Part shown: piece after piece, positions 37,893 to 49,800 of the stretch
How positions within the stretch are numbered: position 1 is the first letter of the stretch
Layout: each line of letters opens with the position of its first letter
NCBI GenBank assembly: GCA_945643635.1
Contig: CALZFC010000029.1
Span: 3,759,501-3,823,500, forward strand
From: Allodiplogaster sudhausi
Lineage: Eukaryota; Nematoda; Chromadorea; Rhabditida; Diplogasteridae
DNA length: 64,000 bases
Direction of reading: 5' to 3'
Program-made: the position numbers and the translations under genes
Notes under the pieces: generated by a model
What the model was told of the DNA's origin: nothing
The model's input: the letters and a program-made list of their open reading frames with translations, nothing else
Database searches by the model: none

Positions 37893-37976
37893 GGATTTCT
37901 TGCTGAATCGACGATGCAGACAGACGTTATGGAACTTGTTTTGCTCTCAATCCCTTATCTAATCCGGTCGACTCAC

Positions 37977-38147
37977 CTTCCCCTTATCAACAAATGAGAC
38001 AGAAGAGTATTTGCCATTGTCGTTTGTCCAATAGAGAAACATGGCGTATCTCTCCAACGCTTCGTAGACATGATATGTTACAAACAATTGTAGCAAATTC
38101 TCTGATGTGAGACCACAAAGACAGCTTACATAAGTAATTGCCCATCG
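37977..38147 (-). CDS. Possible orphan exon, 57 codons, unrecognised
   Basis: A 171-bp open block has an acceptor (GATCAG) before 38147 and a strong donor (AAG|GTGAGT) at 37977, both phase 0. It encodes RWAITYVSCLCGLTSEN..., ALERYAMFLYWTND and SFVDKGK. I find no partner exons nearby. It converges on the receptor gene that ends at 37892. It could be the relic of a duplicated gene. Confidence 0.3.
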
Positions 38148-39720
38148 CTGATCACGGAACAATCAAAAACACGTAAAATAATAATTCATTGAGATTCCTA
38201 TCTTTTCTTTTCATTAGCACAACAGCTTTTAAAACAATAGGATACTATCGTCATTTAAACATATGTATTTAAGCATTAGCAATTCTGATAAATGACCGTT
38301 TCCTACTGGTTCAAGAAGTTCGAGATAACGTGAAGTCGTAGTTTTTTTTCTTCAATAAATATGTAGTCAATATCAAGAAAGGAGCTGGTCAATTAATGCA
38401 TCACGGCCGAACAATTTATAACGCCTTGCCGCACACGATTTTTTGCTATATCAAGTGGAAGAAGGCCTCTGAAAAGGGTGTCAGTCTTCTAACGAGGTAG
38501 ACTGTACGTACACTAATGTTGATGGCTCCAGAGATTCGCCATATATTCGTGGACGACTTACTTCAGGCTCTATTCAATTTGAACGATAAAAAAAGAATAA
38601 TGAATTTCCCACGCCCAGTCAGGACACTGAATTAATTGAACAGCACATAAAAAATGGTAAAGAGCTTCGAAACTGAGCTTTTTTTCTTGTGAAAGTTCGT
38701 CTGAAGGATTTAATAAATATACATACATATATGTGTGTTCATTTCAGGCGATTTCAACCAATCAATATTTCCCGATATTAAATGAATATCCCGTTATAAG
38801 CGAGAATTCCTGAAATTTAGCATACTCCACTGTTAGCTATTTTGATGAGTCATAAATAGGCCATAAACTGGGTTGACAAATTTTTTCTATCGTCAAAATT
38901 TTTTTATTGGCAAACAGTCCAATATTCTGAATGACAAGTTTATTTGTATGGAAAAACACTAGTGTTATCGCTTAAGATCTTATATTTGGAATGGTCTTAT
39001 GTGTAGTATGCACTACATGTATATATACATGTTCCTCTTTCTCTCTTATAATCCCTGTATTCAAGAATGTGATTATAGCGATGCCTAACGAACAACGAGG
39101 ACTTATGGAAGCCGAAATATTACAACGCCTAGATTATAAAAGATGAAATGTTTGGTATGGAATGAATGATACACGGATCCTAGTAGACGGAAGTTCTGTT
39201 GGGCGATTGAGACATTCTTTCAGTCTCTGATGATTTCATCTTTCTTTCCGTGTCTACACGAAAAGGCGGGAAAACAGTGTCTGGAAGCTTTTAGCATAGA
39301 AATTTTGGCATGTTTTCGTAAAATTAATTGTAAAGAAAGAAAAAACAGTCAGCCAGTATACGAGATGTCTTATTCGCTTGCTCACACAGGATTAGGCCAA
39401 TAAAAAGGCTGGATATAAGGACTGAGGATATCAGAATGAGGAGAGCGTTTGTGTGCAAAACACATTTGGTGCAGAAGCTTCCGCGTTTCCTTGTTCACTT
39501 CTCGCTTTTTTTGTTAAAGAAATACTGCACCCATGAACAAAACTGATAAGTAAAGTATTGGCTAGACTGCGGTCGGGTTCTCGGTGACGGTGGCCGAGAT
39601 GCTCGAGTCCCAGGCTCGAGGTCCGACGTCCCTTGCATGGCCCCCGTGTGCCACAGATTGGGGGTTTCCGACGACCCCCGATTACTAATTATGAAAAAAA
39701 AGAAAAAAAACTCATTTTGT
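38148..39720. other. Intergenic region, no gene seen
   Basis: Mostly AT-rich without support for exons. A GC-rich patch at 39565-39680 (around CGAGGTCCGACG) stands out in composition but shows no open, spliced structure that I can defend. Confidence 0.35.
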
Positions 39721-39759
39721 TTTGCAGGAGTAAGCGTGTGCCAACAGGCCGCCACAATC

Positions 39760-40236
39760 ATGTACAATGAACGAAGCATCCGCATCTTCGTCGAGTACAT
39801 GCAAATCGTCGTTACGATCGTTGCGTGCTGCACCAACAGCACGCTCGCCTATCTGACGCTCCAGAATCACACGCGAACATCCATCGGCAACTATCGATTC
39901 ATGCTGCTCGCATTCGCCATCTCCAACATTATCTTCTCCATCAATCATACCGGTATGTATAGTACATATCTGTTTTTTTCTTTTAAAAGAAAAAGGTAAT
40001 GAATACAAGTGATAAAACAAACATGAATACTAGCTAAACTATAAAGAAAAGTCCAAAAAAAACCAGACTACTTAACTTCAGGTGGTGTTCTTCGGCTTCA
40101 TCTACTTCTCCGAGATGGCGCCCAGTCTCAACTACCTCGGAGGCATTCTTGCCTGCAACGCCTTCGTCCTCATGTTCTACCAGACGTTCATTCTGCTCGC
40201 GCTCCACTTTGTCTATCGATGGAACGCCATCTGCCA
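39760..40236 (+). pseudogene. Str-type chemoreceptor remnant, exons 1-2
   Basis: Exon 1 (39760-39952) reads MYNERSIRIFVEYMQIVVTI, then SIGNYRFMLLAFAISNIIF. Exon 2 (40082-40236) carries FLMFYQTF-like TM3 and LLALHFVYRWNAICQ. Compared with paralogs, exon 1 lacks 11 bases (the ALIR region), so it ends in phase 1 while exon 2 starts in phase 0, and the frame breaks. Exon 2 also lacks 9 bases in frame. Exons 3-9 are absent, and an unrelated minus-strand gene begins 180 bp further on. It is the most divergent member of the cluster. A TTTGCAG acceptor at 39721-39727 precedes the start by 33 nt. Confidence 0.75.
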
Positions 40237-40419
40237 GTAAGATGAGGGCGCGGTTTCGTTCATATACGTTGAACTATTATGCAATTTAAAATACAAAACA
40301 AATATCAATTTATATATAACATAAGGCAAAAGTTAAGCTAAGCCACAATAGAGCCATGCATATTGATTGATGTGAAATACTGCCCGGACGCTAAGCTCCG
40401 CCCACGATGATTTTAAAGA

Positions 40420-40796
40420 TCAAAAAGTACGTACAAAAAAGGGCAACCACGCCAGAAGAAAAAGGGCCACCTCTACACCCGCTATCATCATCAGAAGGAT
40501 GTCTTCTTCGAAGGTGTCGATGATCTCGGCATTCGCTGCCTTTTCTGCTCGCTCTGCCTCCGCGTCTGATTCGGGCAGAAGAGGAATGTGCTGGAAATGA
40601 GTGCAAGCCAATGAAATATCGATTGAATGAGTGAACCGATTAGAGTAGTAGATCAATTCTTGTTAGAGAATTTCTCCCTGACACTGAGCAGCTCCTTGGT
40701 CTCCATGGCGCGCTCCGCAGCTTCCTCTGCCAGAATCTTCTTGTCCCTAAGCCTAAAGCCTGGCCGCTTCCGCTCTCGGACCACATCGAGCTTCAT
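40420..40796 (-). CDS. Small tail-anchored-like membrane protein, 94 aa, unrecognised
   Basis: Two exons, 40683-40796 (38 codons) and 40420-40590 (56 codons plus stop), are joined in phase 0 (donor AGT|GTCAGG, acceptor TTTCCAG). The product has a basic N-terminus (MKLDVVRERKRPGFRLRDKK), an Ala/Glu-rich helical stretch (AEEAAERAMETKELL), an acidic helix (EAERAEKAANAEIIDTFEED) and one C-terminal membrane span (ILLMMIAGVEVALFLLAWL). That is the layout of a tail-anchored protein. Codon composition is GC-rich and the frame is clean. It is divergent from the gene at 40915 with 118 bp between start codons, so the two may share a promoter. Confidence 0.6.
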
Positions 40797-40914
40797 CCTT
40801 CCTCGCTCCTCTTCCCAAGCAACTGGCTAACATCTAAGAAAAAAACCCGTAGGCAACCGAGTCAAAAATTCGTAAGTTGGAATCTGGAAAGAAGTCTAAT
40901 TTCCGGCCCTCATC
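40797..40914. promoter_or_regulatory. 118-bp divergent intergenic region
   Basis: The two start codons point away from each other with 118 bp between them. I see no clear TATA box. A shared bidirectional promoter is inferred from spacing only. Confidence 0.35.
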
Positions 40915-41005
40915 ATGGCAACTTCGACAAGTCTCTTTGGACATGCTCTATCTTCATTCGACAAGCTCGGCGAACGATCGTTCCAACGACAGCTACAGCG
41001 CTCCG

Positions 41006-41046
<41 letters not shown>

Positions 41047-41171
41047 CTCTCTCCCTCTCTTGATTTATCTCTCCCTCTCTCTCTCTCTCCTCTCTTTCTC
41101 TGACCCTCTCCCTTCCCCCTCTCTCTCTCTCTTTCTATCCCTCTCTCTCTCCTCTCTTTCTCAGACACTCT

Positions 41172-41211
<40 letters not shown>

Positions 41212-41566
41212 AGATTTTCTTCTCGTTCCTCTTCTGCATGAGCTTCGTTTCAATTGTATTCTCAATCCTCCTGATGGTCACAGTGAGAGGAACGGGCAAG
41301 AAAGTCCTGAGGAAAACGCAAGATATCGACGTCAAAATCGGCATTCTTGAGAAAGAAGTCTGTCGATTGGATACTGCCCATTTATAAGATGAATTTTTTT
41401 TCATAACAACATTTAATCTATTAGTTATGAAAGTCATAATCAAAATAAATTTTGAAATAAACGAATAAAAAATGCATGATTTCAGAAGAACGAAACGTCG
41501 AAGAAGTCGAAGACGTCCGCGGCCAAGTCAAATCAGTCGGCTGAGAAGAAGCGAAAGCTCAAGTAA
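40915..41566 (+). CDS. Small single-pass membrane protein with Lys-rich tail, 104 aa, unrecognised
   Basis: Three exons, 40915-41004, 41214-41357 and 41486-41566, join in phase 0 to 104 residues. The product is a short soluble start (MATSTSLFGHALSSFDKLGE), a membrane span (IFFSFLFCMSFVSIVFSILL), a short amphipathic helix (KKVLRKTQDIDVKIGILEKE), then a Lys/Ser-rich tail ending EKKRKLK. Intron 1 is almost entirely CT repeat (41005-41213). Without splicing of exon 3 the frame would read on to TAA at 41385-41387, giving an alternative 87-residue form. The family is not recognised. Its neighbour at 40420-40796 is similar in size and also has one membrane span. Confidence 0.6.
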
Positions 41567-43039
41567 CAGAGAAGAGTGAAGACGCATCTAGGTATACTTT
41601 TTTTAAACATTAAATAAACAGGAAAGTAATATTATTTAATACTAAAAGTACATAGGAAACCTTGGAAGAAATTTTAAAGGAAAAAAAGTTTTTTCAACCA
41701 TAAAGATACACAAGTTAAGAATTGAATTGCAGGACGGATGACAAGAGGCTGAGAGAGAGAGCGCCCCGCCCGCTCACACAACTTCTCGTTCCCTCGTTCC
41801 CTCGCCATTGCCCCCCTCACATTGTTGATAAAATTAAGTGCGTAGTGGCTGGTGAATTTGGAGAAAAGTGTAAAAAGATATGAGAAAACGGAGAGGAAAT
41901 GGGAATGGTAAGAAGAAAGAAGAATTGGAGTCATGAAGCGAGCAGGAATGTCACGTTGTTAGCATGATAATTTGCATGAGAAATGCCTCCGAGAGGTTTG
42001 CGCGCGAGAGGTTTGAGGAGAGGCGCCCCAACCCCTCTCCCTGTCAGTCATTGTTTCATCCACTTCCCTCGGCGAGCGGTTGACCCTCCTCTGCTCTCTT
42101 CCTTCTTCTCATATGTATGTACAATTGAATTGTGTAGACGAAAAGCAAATAGAAACATAGTACATACTATGTGTAAAGACACTCGTTCGCTCTGATAATC
42201 TTAATGCACTCAAGTCAAAGCCACATCCAAACATACGTACATATGCATTATCCGATCGTCACTCAATTGAAAAGACTCGACAACATTGTAAATTGGATGT
42301 CATTACATGCATGCATATATGTTTATCTGTATCTGTCGATATCTCTCTCTCTACTTCTCTCTATTTCTCTCTTTCTTAAGATTCCCTCCCTTTCTGGTGC
42401 TCTCTCCCGGTGTTGCTGCAGCCGCTGCATGCCCCGCGACTACTCAGCAGTGGCGCAAGCGACGAGGGCAGAAGATGTGAGAGCAAAACAACAAAAACTT
42501 GCATTTCTTTTTGTAATAATTATTTATTCTTATTCCAGTTCTAGCTTAAGGAGATACAATTGCAATAATCTTACCTTCAGTACAAAACCTAGATAGATAA
42601 AACCGTAAAATCTAAAAAAAAAACTGCTGAAGTTGATATAGTTATTTCCAAGAAGGTGGACAGGATTAATTCAAAGTAAATCAATACAATTGAGAAGATA
42701 CAAATGTGTTTCGTATAAAATATTCGGACAAAAAAAAAAGAACTTATTAAGGTTAAATTGATCACTATCTCGAAGACTATTGAGAAAAGACATGATGAAA
42801 AATGGAGTTTCTTGGAGTATTGCCATAAGCACGGAAAACAGGAATATGTTTTAAATATTTACCTCTACTTGCTTTAGGATTGAAAGATTAGGAAATTGGC
42901 AAGTCAGATAATCCAGAACAAATGGAAAGGATTATCTTATTGCAACATAGAGTTTACATAGTTTACAAATCAATCATACTACATTTTAACAGGATCCCCG
43001 ACATGCAGAATTTTATGCCAATCGAGTGAAGCGAGCAAA
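41567..43039. other. Intergenic region, no gene seen
   Basis: I see no supported exon. The Ser/Leu-rich frame at 42204-42596 depends on a CT-rich tract (42338-42378). Confidence 0.4.
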
Positions 43040-43790
43040 TTAAATGCTTAACCTTCTCCAACAGCGCTGGTTGTTATCAGGGGCTGCGTCTTTAGTGCGA
43101 ACAGAAAATGTAAGAGAGGCATGATCAGCAAGGCCCGGCGATACATTTACAGAGGAAATCAGAGACGGCTTATTACACAAAACAAGATCAAGCAATTTTT
43201 CACCGCGGGTAGGCTGTAGAACTAGTTGCTTTAGTCCATGTATTGCTACAAATTCTATAAGCTTATTACAGTAGGTACAATCTTGACGTTTAGAGAGTGA
43301 ATCGATAGGCCATTTGATGCAACCAAGATTAAAATCTCCGCAGAGAACAATTGGCGATGAAGATGAAACTACTAAATATGTCAGTGCACTGATCAAATCA
43401 TTAGTGTTTTTAGAATGTTTACTATGATATGCACAAATTACTCGAAGGGTAAGAGGATGACTTATGTCAATTGCAACAATTTCAACAGCGGGATCATTAG
43501 TCGGAAGCAGAGAAATTTTTAACATATTTAATAAATGGCTTGACAAGTATAGCAACACCCCCTCCTTGGGAACCGCGATCTTTGCGTATTGCAGAATATG
43601 TATTGCAGCTAATATCAGAATCAGAAAATTTGCTATCCAACTTAGTTTCGCATATACAGGCAATGGCACTATCCGAAGAAGATAATTGTTCATGAAGTTG
43701 GGCTACTCTTTTTCGAAGGGAACAAACGTTACTATAATACACATTAATCGAATCAAGAGAATTGAAAGTGACTGGGTTTACTGCAAGGTC
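43040..43790 (-). mobile_element. LINE endonuclease fragment (APE-type), frameshifted
   Basis: On the minus strand, motifs of the APE-type endonuclease of non-LTR retrotransposons appear in order: NVYYSNVCSLRKR, CICETKLDS, GGGVAILVKP, then in another frame VVSSSSPIVLCGDFN and GLADHASLTFSV. One frameshift lies near 43510. The reverse transcriptase that should follow is absent, so this is a 5' part of an element with its 3' end lost. It abuts the last hAT-like exon and may be what removed the transposase C-terminus. Confidence 0.75.
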
Positions 43791-43843
43791 GGCTAGCTGC
43801 AGCAGTCGTCCGACGTCGACGATTGTTGTTGTGTCTGGCGCAC

Positions 43844-46800
43844 CTGCTTCCGCCACAGAATTGTTCAGCCGTCGACTGGCTCTTGGATGTGGGGATCGAC
43901 AGGTAGTGCTCGATCTCCTGCAAGAAGGAATGTAGTTTTTTTTTAATTTAGCACTAAGTTGGCGTACCGTGCGCACCATCTGACGGTGGTCGACAGTTGC
44001 ACTGGTGTTCTGCTGGCAGTTAACGGCCTCGTACTGATCGAATAGATCTTCAGCTGGACAATGTCGACTGTTCAAAATTGCTAGGATCTCGTCATCGGTA
44101 GGCAACCACGTTTCAGCCACAGCCAGAAGCTTTTCCCTGCCTCCACTGCTTGTGTACTTTTCCTTAATACGACTTTTTTTTATCAACAAATGACTAAAAG
44201 TGCTTCTCCATAATTTTCATCACCATCATGTTCATTTGATACGTTAAAGCGTGGATCAGGCAGTGTGGAAATAATAAGAGCGTCCTCGGCTTGATATGCG
44301 CTCAAACACTTTTCCAAGTTTTTGGCGATCTTTCCGCACACTGCCTTTTCAGTAGACGACTTCTTCATGTGATGAATGACCACTTTGCATAGCGGGATGA
44401 TGGTTGACGCTGGCTCGCTTCTTGCCTAAAGTGATAAATGTTTAATAAAATAATAAGAAATATAATAGGTTTTATAACCCATATTAATAAAACCAAAAAC
44501 AATATGTATGCGAGTGTCTAGATTACAGCAGTAGATTACAAATAAACAAACATTTACCACTCATCATAGCACAAATACCTGATCTGTTGCTTGCTTGATA
44601 GCGTGCAGCACCCTCCGAATGTTCTTAAACAGTCTCCATTCTGAGTCGTCCATCCTCGGATAATTTGGTAATGCCTTCAAAATCAATAACCAAGTATAAA
44701 GTATTATACGCTTTTCTTAAATTACCTCAAGCGAGGTTCTCATATGAAGACAGAGCTCGAGCATCATATACACTACACTCCAGTGAATGTCACACTCCTT
44801 GATAAGTGAGAGTTCAGGGAGATCATCAAGAACCTGTGAAAGCAGAAAAATGTGATTCAATTATCTCATGCTTTTAATAACCTCACCTTGTAATAACAAG
44901 ACGCTGTTATTGTAGTTCACTGCACTGCCTTTCGATGTAGAAGACGAGGGGAGGGATTGGGTTTTCAGAGGTTTATCTTCGGTATCCGGCCAACACCAGG
45001 CCAACAAGAGGAAGGAACCGCTCACGAAGAGCCACCGAGGGGAGAATGCCGCTCACGAAGAGCCAAGGAAGGGACACTGCCGCTCACGAAGAGCCAACGA
45101 AGGGAGACTGACTAGGAATGGATGGAAGTCAGAAAGGCAATGGGGAGTTGCACTTAGATATGCAAAGAAGGGAAAGGACGATAGGGAGTGAAGCGTGCGA
45201 AATGGGACATTTCGTTACAACCTGACTCTCAGCAAATTCTCCTTTCACTATTGCGGATCGGATGAATTCGATTATCTTGACTAGCTGCTGAACAACAGAG
45301 CTCTCCTTGAATCCGCGTGTGACTGCCTTCTGTAAATGCTTTATAGTGTTAAGTCTGACTTAAAAAAAGGTGAAAACCTGCACTATATGCGCAAAGCAGT
45401 CATAGTGCGGTGGAGAGTCTACAAATGTTTCGATCTTTGCTGCACCGCCACGAACCACTGAAGCAATTTTGCCAGACAGCTGAAAACATCTTCGTTGTCT
45501 AACATAGTTATTTAGATTCAAAAGAAAATAAACCTTGTATTCGCGGATCGTTTCATCCATTATATCAAGACATTCAGTTGCATCATCGAATGGGACCGTC
45601 GAAAGCACACGAGTCACGAGCTGTTCGGCAGTGATGAAGTTTGCCGCGATGCAAACAATCTGATGAGCATCCACGCTCCAAAGATAACAGTCCATGCTAA
45701 TCCATTTAGCATCATGAACTTCTCTTCTCGGATTGATTTTGCACTCTTCGACCATTACATTGATGTAGAACGAGCGCGATTTCATGTTGTATTTTGGGAG
45801 AGCTACTGTGAAGAAATTCTTGAAGCCCGAGGATTCCATCATTGCGAGAGGGAGGTCATCCACAACGAGCCATTGAACCAGCGCTCTATCCAGTCGTTTA
45901 GCATGTGCTGAATTTGAAGACATGTTGTCCTCAATTTGTATGTTGTAGTCGGAGTGAGATTGGTCCTCCTCGGGCTGGTTCTGCTTATAAGCGATGAAAA
46001 GTTTCTGTTGGTCAAGAGGGATGCCCTCCATTTCCTCTATCTTCGCCATGACGTTCTCGATGGTGTCTGCAGCCTCTACCTCGAGGGTGATGGCGTTTCC
46101 AGTGAGTGTCTTCACAAAGACCTTCATTCCTCCTCTGAGACGGAGAACAAGGTGGAGGGTGGACTCGTTCTGAATGTTGTAGTCAGACAGGGTTTGGCCG
46201 CCCTCGAGTTGCTTGCCTGTAAACATTTTTAATTCGATATTACCACCTCAATATAATTCTTGAAAACACGAATGGTAGATGCAAAAAAAGAATGAAAACG
46301 AACCAGCGAGGATCAGACGCTGCTGTTCGGGCGGGCCTTCCTTGTCCTGGATCTTGGCCTTGACGTTCTCAATGGTGTCTGAAGCCTCAAACTCGAGGCC
46401 TTCCTCGAACTGCTTACCTGTAAAAATACTTTAATTCGATATTATCACCTAAATAAAATTCTTTAAAACACAAATATTACATGCAAAAAAGGAATGAAAA
46501 CGAACCAGCGAGGATCAGACGATGCTGGTCGGGCGGGCCTTCCTTGTCCTCGACCTTGGCCTTGACATTCTCGATGGTGTCTGAAGCCTCAAACTCGGGG
46601 CCGTCCTCGAACTGCTTACCTGTAAAAATACTTTAATTCGATATTATCACCTAAATAAAATTCTTTAAAACACAAATATTACATGCAAAAAAGGAATGAA
46701 AACGAACCAGCGAGGATCAGACGATGCTGGTCGGGCGGGCCTTCCTTGTCCTGGACCTTGGCCTTGACATTCTCGATGGTGTCTGAAGCCTCAAACTCGG

Positions 46801-49800
46801 GGCCGTCCTCGAACTGCTTACCTGTAAAAATACTTTAATTCGATATTATTACCGAAATAAAATTCTTTAAAACACAAATATTAGATGCAAAAAAGGAATG
46901 AAAACGAAATAGCGAGGATCAGACGCTGCTGGTCGGGCGGGCCTTCCTTGTCCTGGACCATGGCCTTGACGTTCTCGATGGTGTCTGAAGAATCAAACTC
47001 GAGGCCTTCCTCGAACTGCTTACCTGTAAAAATACTTTAATTCGATATTATTACCTAAATAAAATTCTTTAAAACACAAATATTAGATGCAAAAAAGGAA
47101 TGAAAACGAACCAGCGAGGATCAGACGCTGCTGGTCGGGCGGGCCTTCCTTGTCCTGGACCTTGGCCTTGACGTTCTCGATGGTGTCTGAAGCCTCAAAC
47201 TTGAGGCCTTCCTCGAACTGCTTACCTGTAAAAATACTTTAATTCGATATTATCACCCAAATAAAATTCTTTAAAACACAAATATTACATGCAAAAAAGG
47301 AATGAAAACGAACCAGCGAGGATCAGACGATGCTGGTCGGGCGGGCCTTCCTTGTCCTGGACCTTGGCCTTGACGTTCTCGATGGTGTCTGAAGCCTTAA
47401 ACTCGGGGCCGTCTTCGAACTGCTTACCTGTAAAAATACTTTAATTCGATATTATTACCTAAATAAAATTCTTTAAAACACAAATATTAGATGCAAAAAA
47501 GGAATGAAAACGAACCAGCGAGGATCAGACGCTGCTGGTCGGGCGGGCCTTCCTTGTCCTGGACCTTGGCCTTGACGTTCTCGATGGTGTCTGAAGCCTC
47601 AAACTCGGGGCCGCCCTCGAACTGCTTACCTGTAAAAATACTTTAATGCGATATTATTACCTAAATAAAATTCTTTAAAACACAAATATTAGATGCAAAA
47701 AAGGAATGAAAAAGAACCAGCGAGGATCAGACGCTGCTGGTCGGGCGGGCCTTCCTTGTCCTGGACCTTGGCCTTGACGTTCTCGATGGTGTCTGAAGAC
47801 TCAAACTCGAGGCCTTCCTCGAACTGCTTACCTGTAAAAATACTTTAATTCGATATTATCACCCAAATAAAATTCTTTAAAACACAAATATTACATGCAA
47901 AAAAGGAATGAAAACGAACCAGCGAGGATCAGACGATGCTGGTCGGGCGGGCCTTCCTTGTCCTGGACCTTGGCCTTGACGTTCTCGATGGTGTCTGAAG
48001 CCTTAAACTCGGGGCCGTCCTCGAACTGCTTACCTGTAAAAATACTTTAATTCGATATTATTACCTAAATAAAATTCTTTAAAACACAAATATTAGATGC
48101 AAAAAAGGAATGAAAACGAACCAGCGAGGATCAGACGCTGCTGGTCGGGCGGGCCTTCCTTGTCCTGGACCTTGGCCTTGACGTTCTCGATGGTGTCTGA
48201 AGCCTCAAACTCGGGGCCGTCCTCGAACTGCTTACCTGTAAAAATACTTTAATGCGATATTATTACCTAAATAAAATTCTTTAAAACACAAATATTAGAT
48301 GCAAAAAAGGAATGAAAACGAACCAGCGAGGATCAGACGCTGCTGGTCGGGCGGGCCTTCCTTGTCCTGGACCTTGGCCTTGACGTTCTCGATGGTGTCT
48401 GAAGCCTCAAACTTGAGGCCTTCCTCGAACTGCTTACCTGTAAAAATACTTTAATTCGATATTATCACCCAAATAAAATTCTTTAAAACACAAATATTAC
48501 ATGCAAAAAAGGAATGAAAACGAACCAGCGAGGATCAGACGATGCTGGTCGGGCGGGCCTTCCTTGTCCTGGACCTTGGCCTTGACGTTCTCGATGGTGT
48601 CTGAAGCCTTAAACTCGGGGCCGTCTTCGAACTGCTTACCTGTAAAAATACTTTAATTCGATATTATTACCTAAATAAAATTCTTTAAAACACAAATATT
48701 AGATGCAAAAAAGGAATGAAAACGAACCAGCGAGGATCAGACGCTGCTGGTCGGGCGGGCCTTCCTTGTCCTGGACCTTGGCCTTGACGTTCTCGATGGT
48801 GTCTGAAGCCTCAAACTCGGGGCCGCCCTCGAACTGCTTACCTGTAAAAATACTTTAATGCGATATTATTACCTAAATAAAATTCTTTAAAACACAAATA
48901 TTAGATGCAAAAAAGGAATGAAAAAGAACCAGCGAGGATCAGACGCTGCTGGTCGGGCGGGCCTTCCTTGTCCTGGACCTTGGCCTTGACGTTCTCGATG
49001 GTGTCTGAAGCCTCAAACTCGAGGCCTTCCTCGAACTGCTTACCTGTAAAAATACTTTAATTCGATATTATCACCCAAATAAAATTCTTTAAAACACAAA
49101 TATTACATGCAAAAAAGGAATGAAAACGAACCAGCGAGGATCAGACGATGCTGGTCGGGCGGGCCTTCCTTGTCCTGGACCTTGGCCTTGACGTTCTCGA
49201 TGGTGTCTGAAGCCTTAAACTCGGGGCCGTCCTCGAACTGCTTACCTGTAAAAATACTTTAATTCGATATTATTACCTAAATAAAATTCTTTAAAACACA
49301 AATATTAGATGCAAAAAAGGAATGAAAACGAACCAGCGAGGATCAGACGCTGCTGGTCGGGCGGGCCTTCCTTGTCCTGGACCTTGGCCTTGACGTTCTC
49401 GATGGTGTCTGAAGCCTCAAACTCGGGGCCGTCCTCGAACTGCTTACCTGTAAAAATACTTTAATGCGATATTATTACCTAAATAAAATTCTTTAAAACA
49501 CAAATATTAGATGCAAAAAAGGAATGAAAACGAACCAGCGAGGATCAGACGCTGTTGGTCGGGCGGGCCTTCCTTGTCCTGGACCTTGGCCTTGACGTTC
49601 TCGATGGTGTCTGAAGCCTCAAACTCGAGGCCTTCCTCGAACTGCTTACCTGTAAAAATACTTTAATTCGATATTATCACCCAAATAAAATTCTTTAAAA
49701 CACAAATATTACATGCAAAAAAGGAATGAAAACGAACCAGCGAGGATCAGACGATGCTGGTCGGGCGGGCATTCCTTGTCCTGGACCTTGGCCTTGACGT

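Noticed and set aside
39565..39690. Possible tRNA or other structured RNA in a GC-rich patch
   Set aside because: I could not form a cloverleaf or find the T-loop and D-loop consensus.
42204..42596. 130-codon plus-strand frame
   Set aside because: Low-complexity Ser/Leu and Tyr content from CT-rich sequence, with no splice or homology support.
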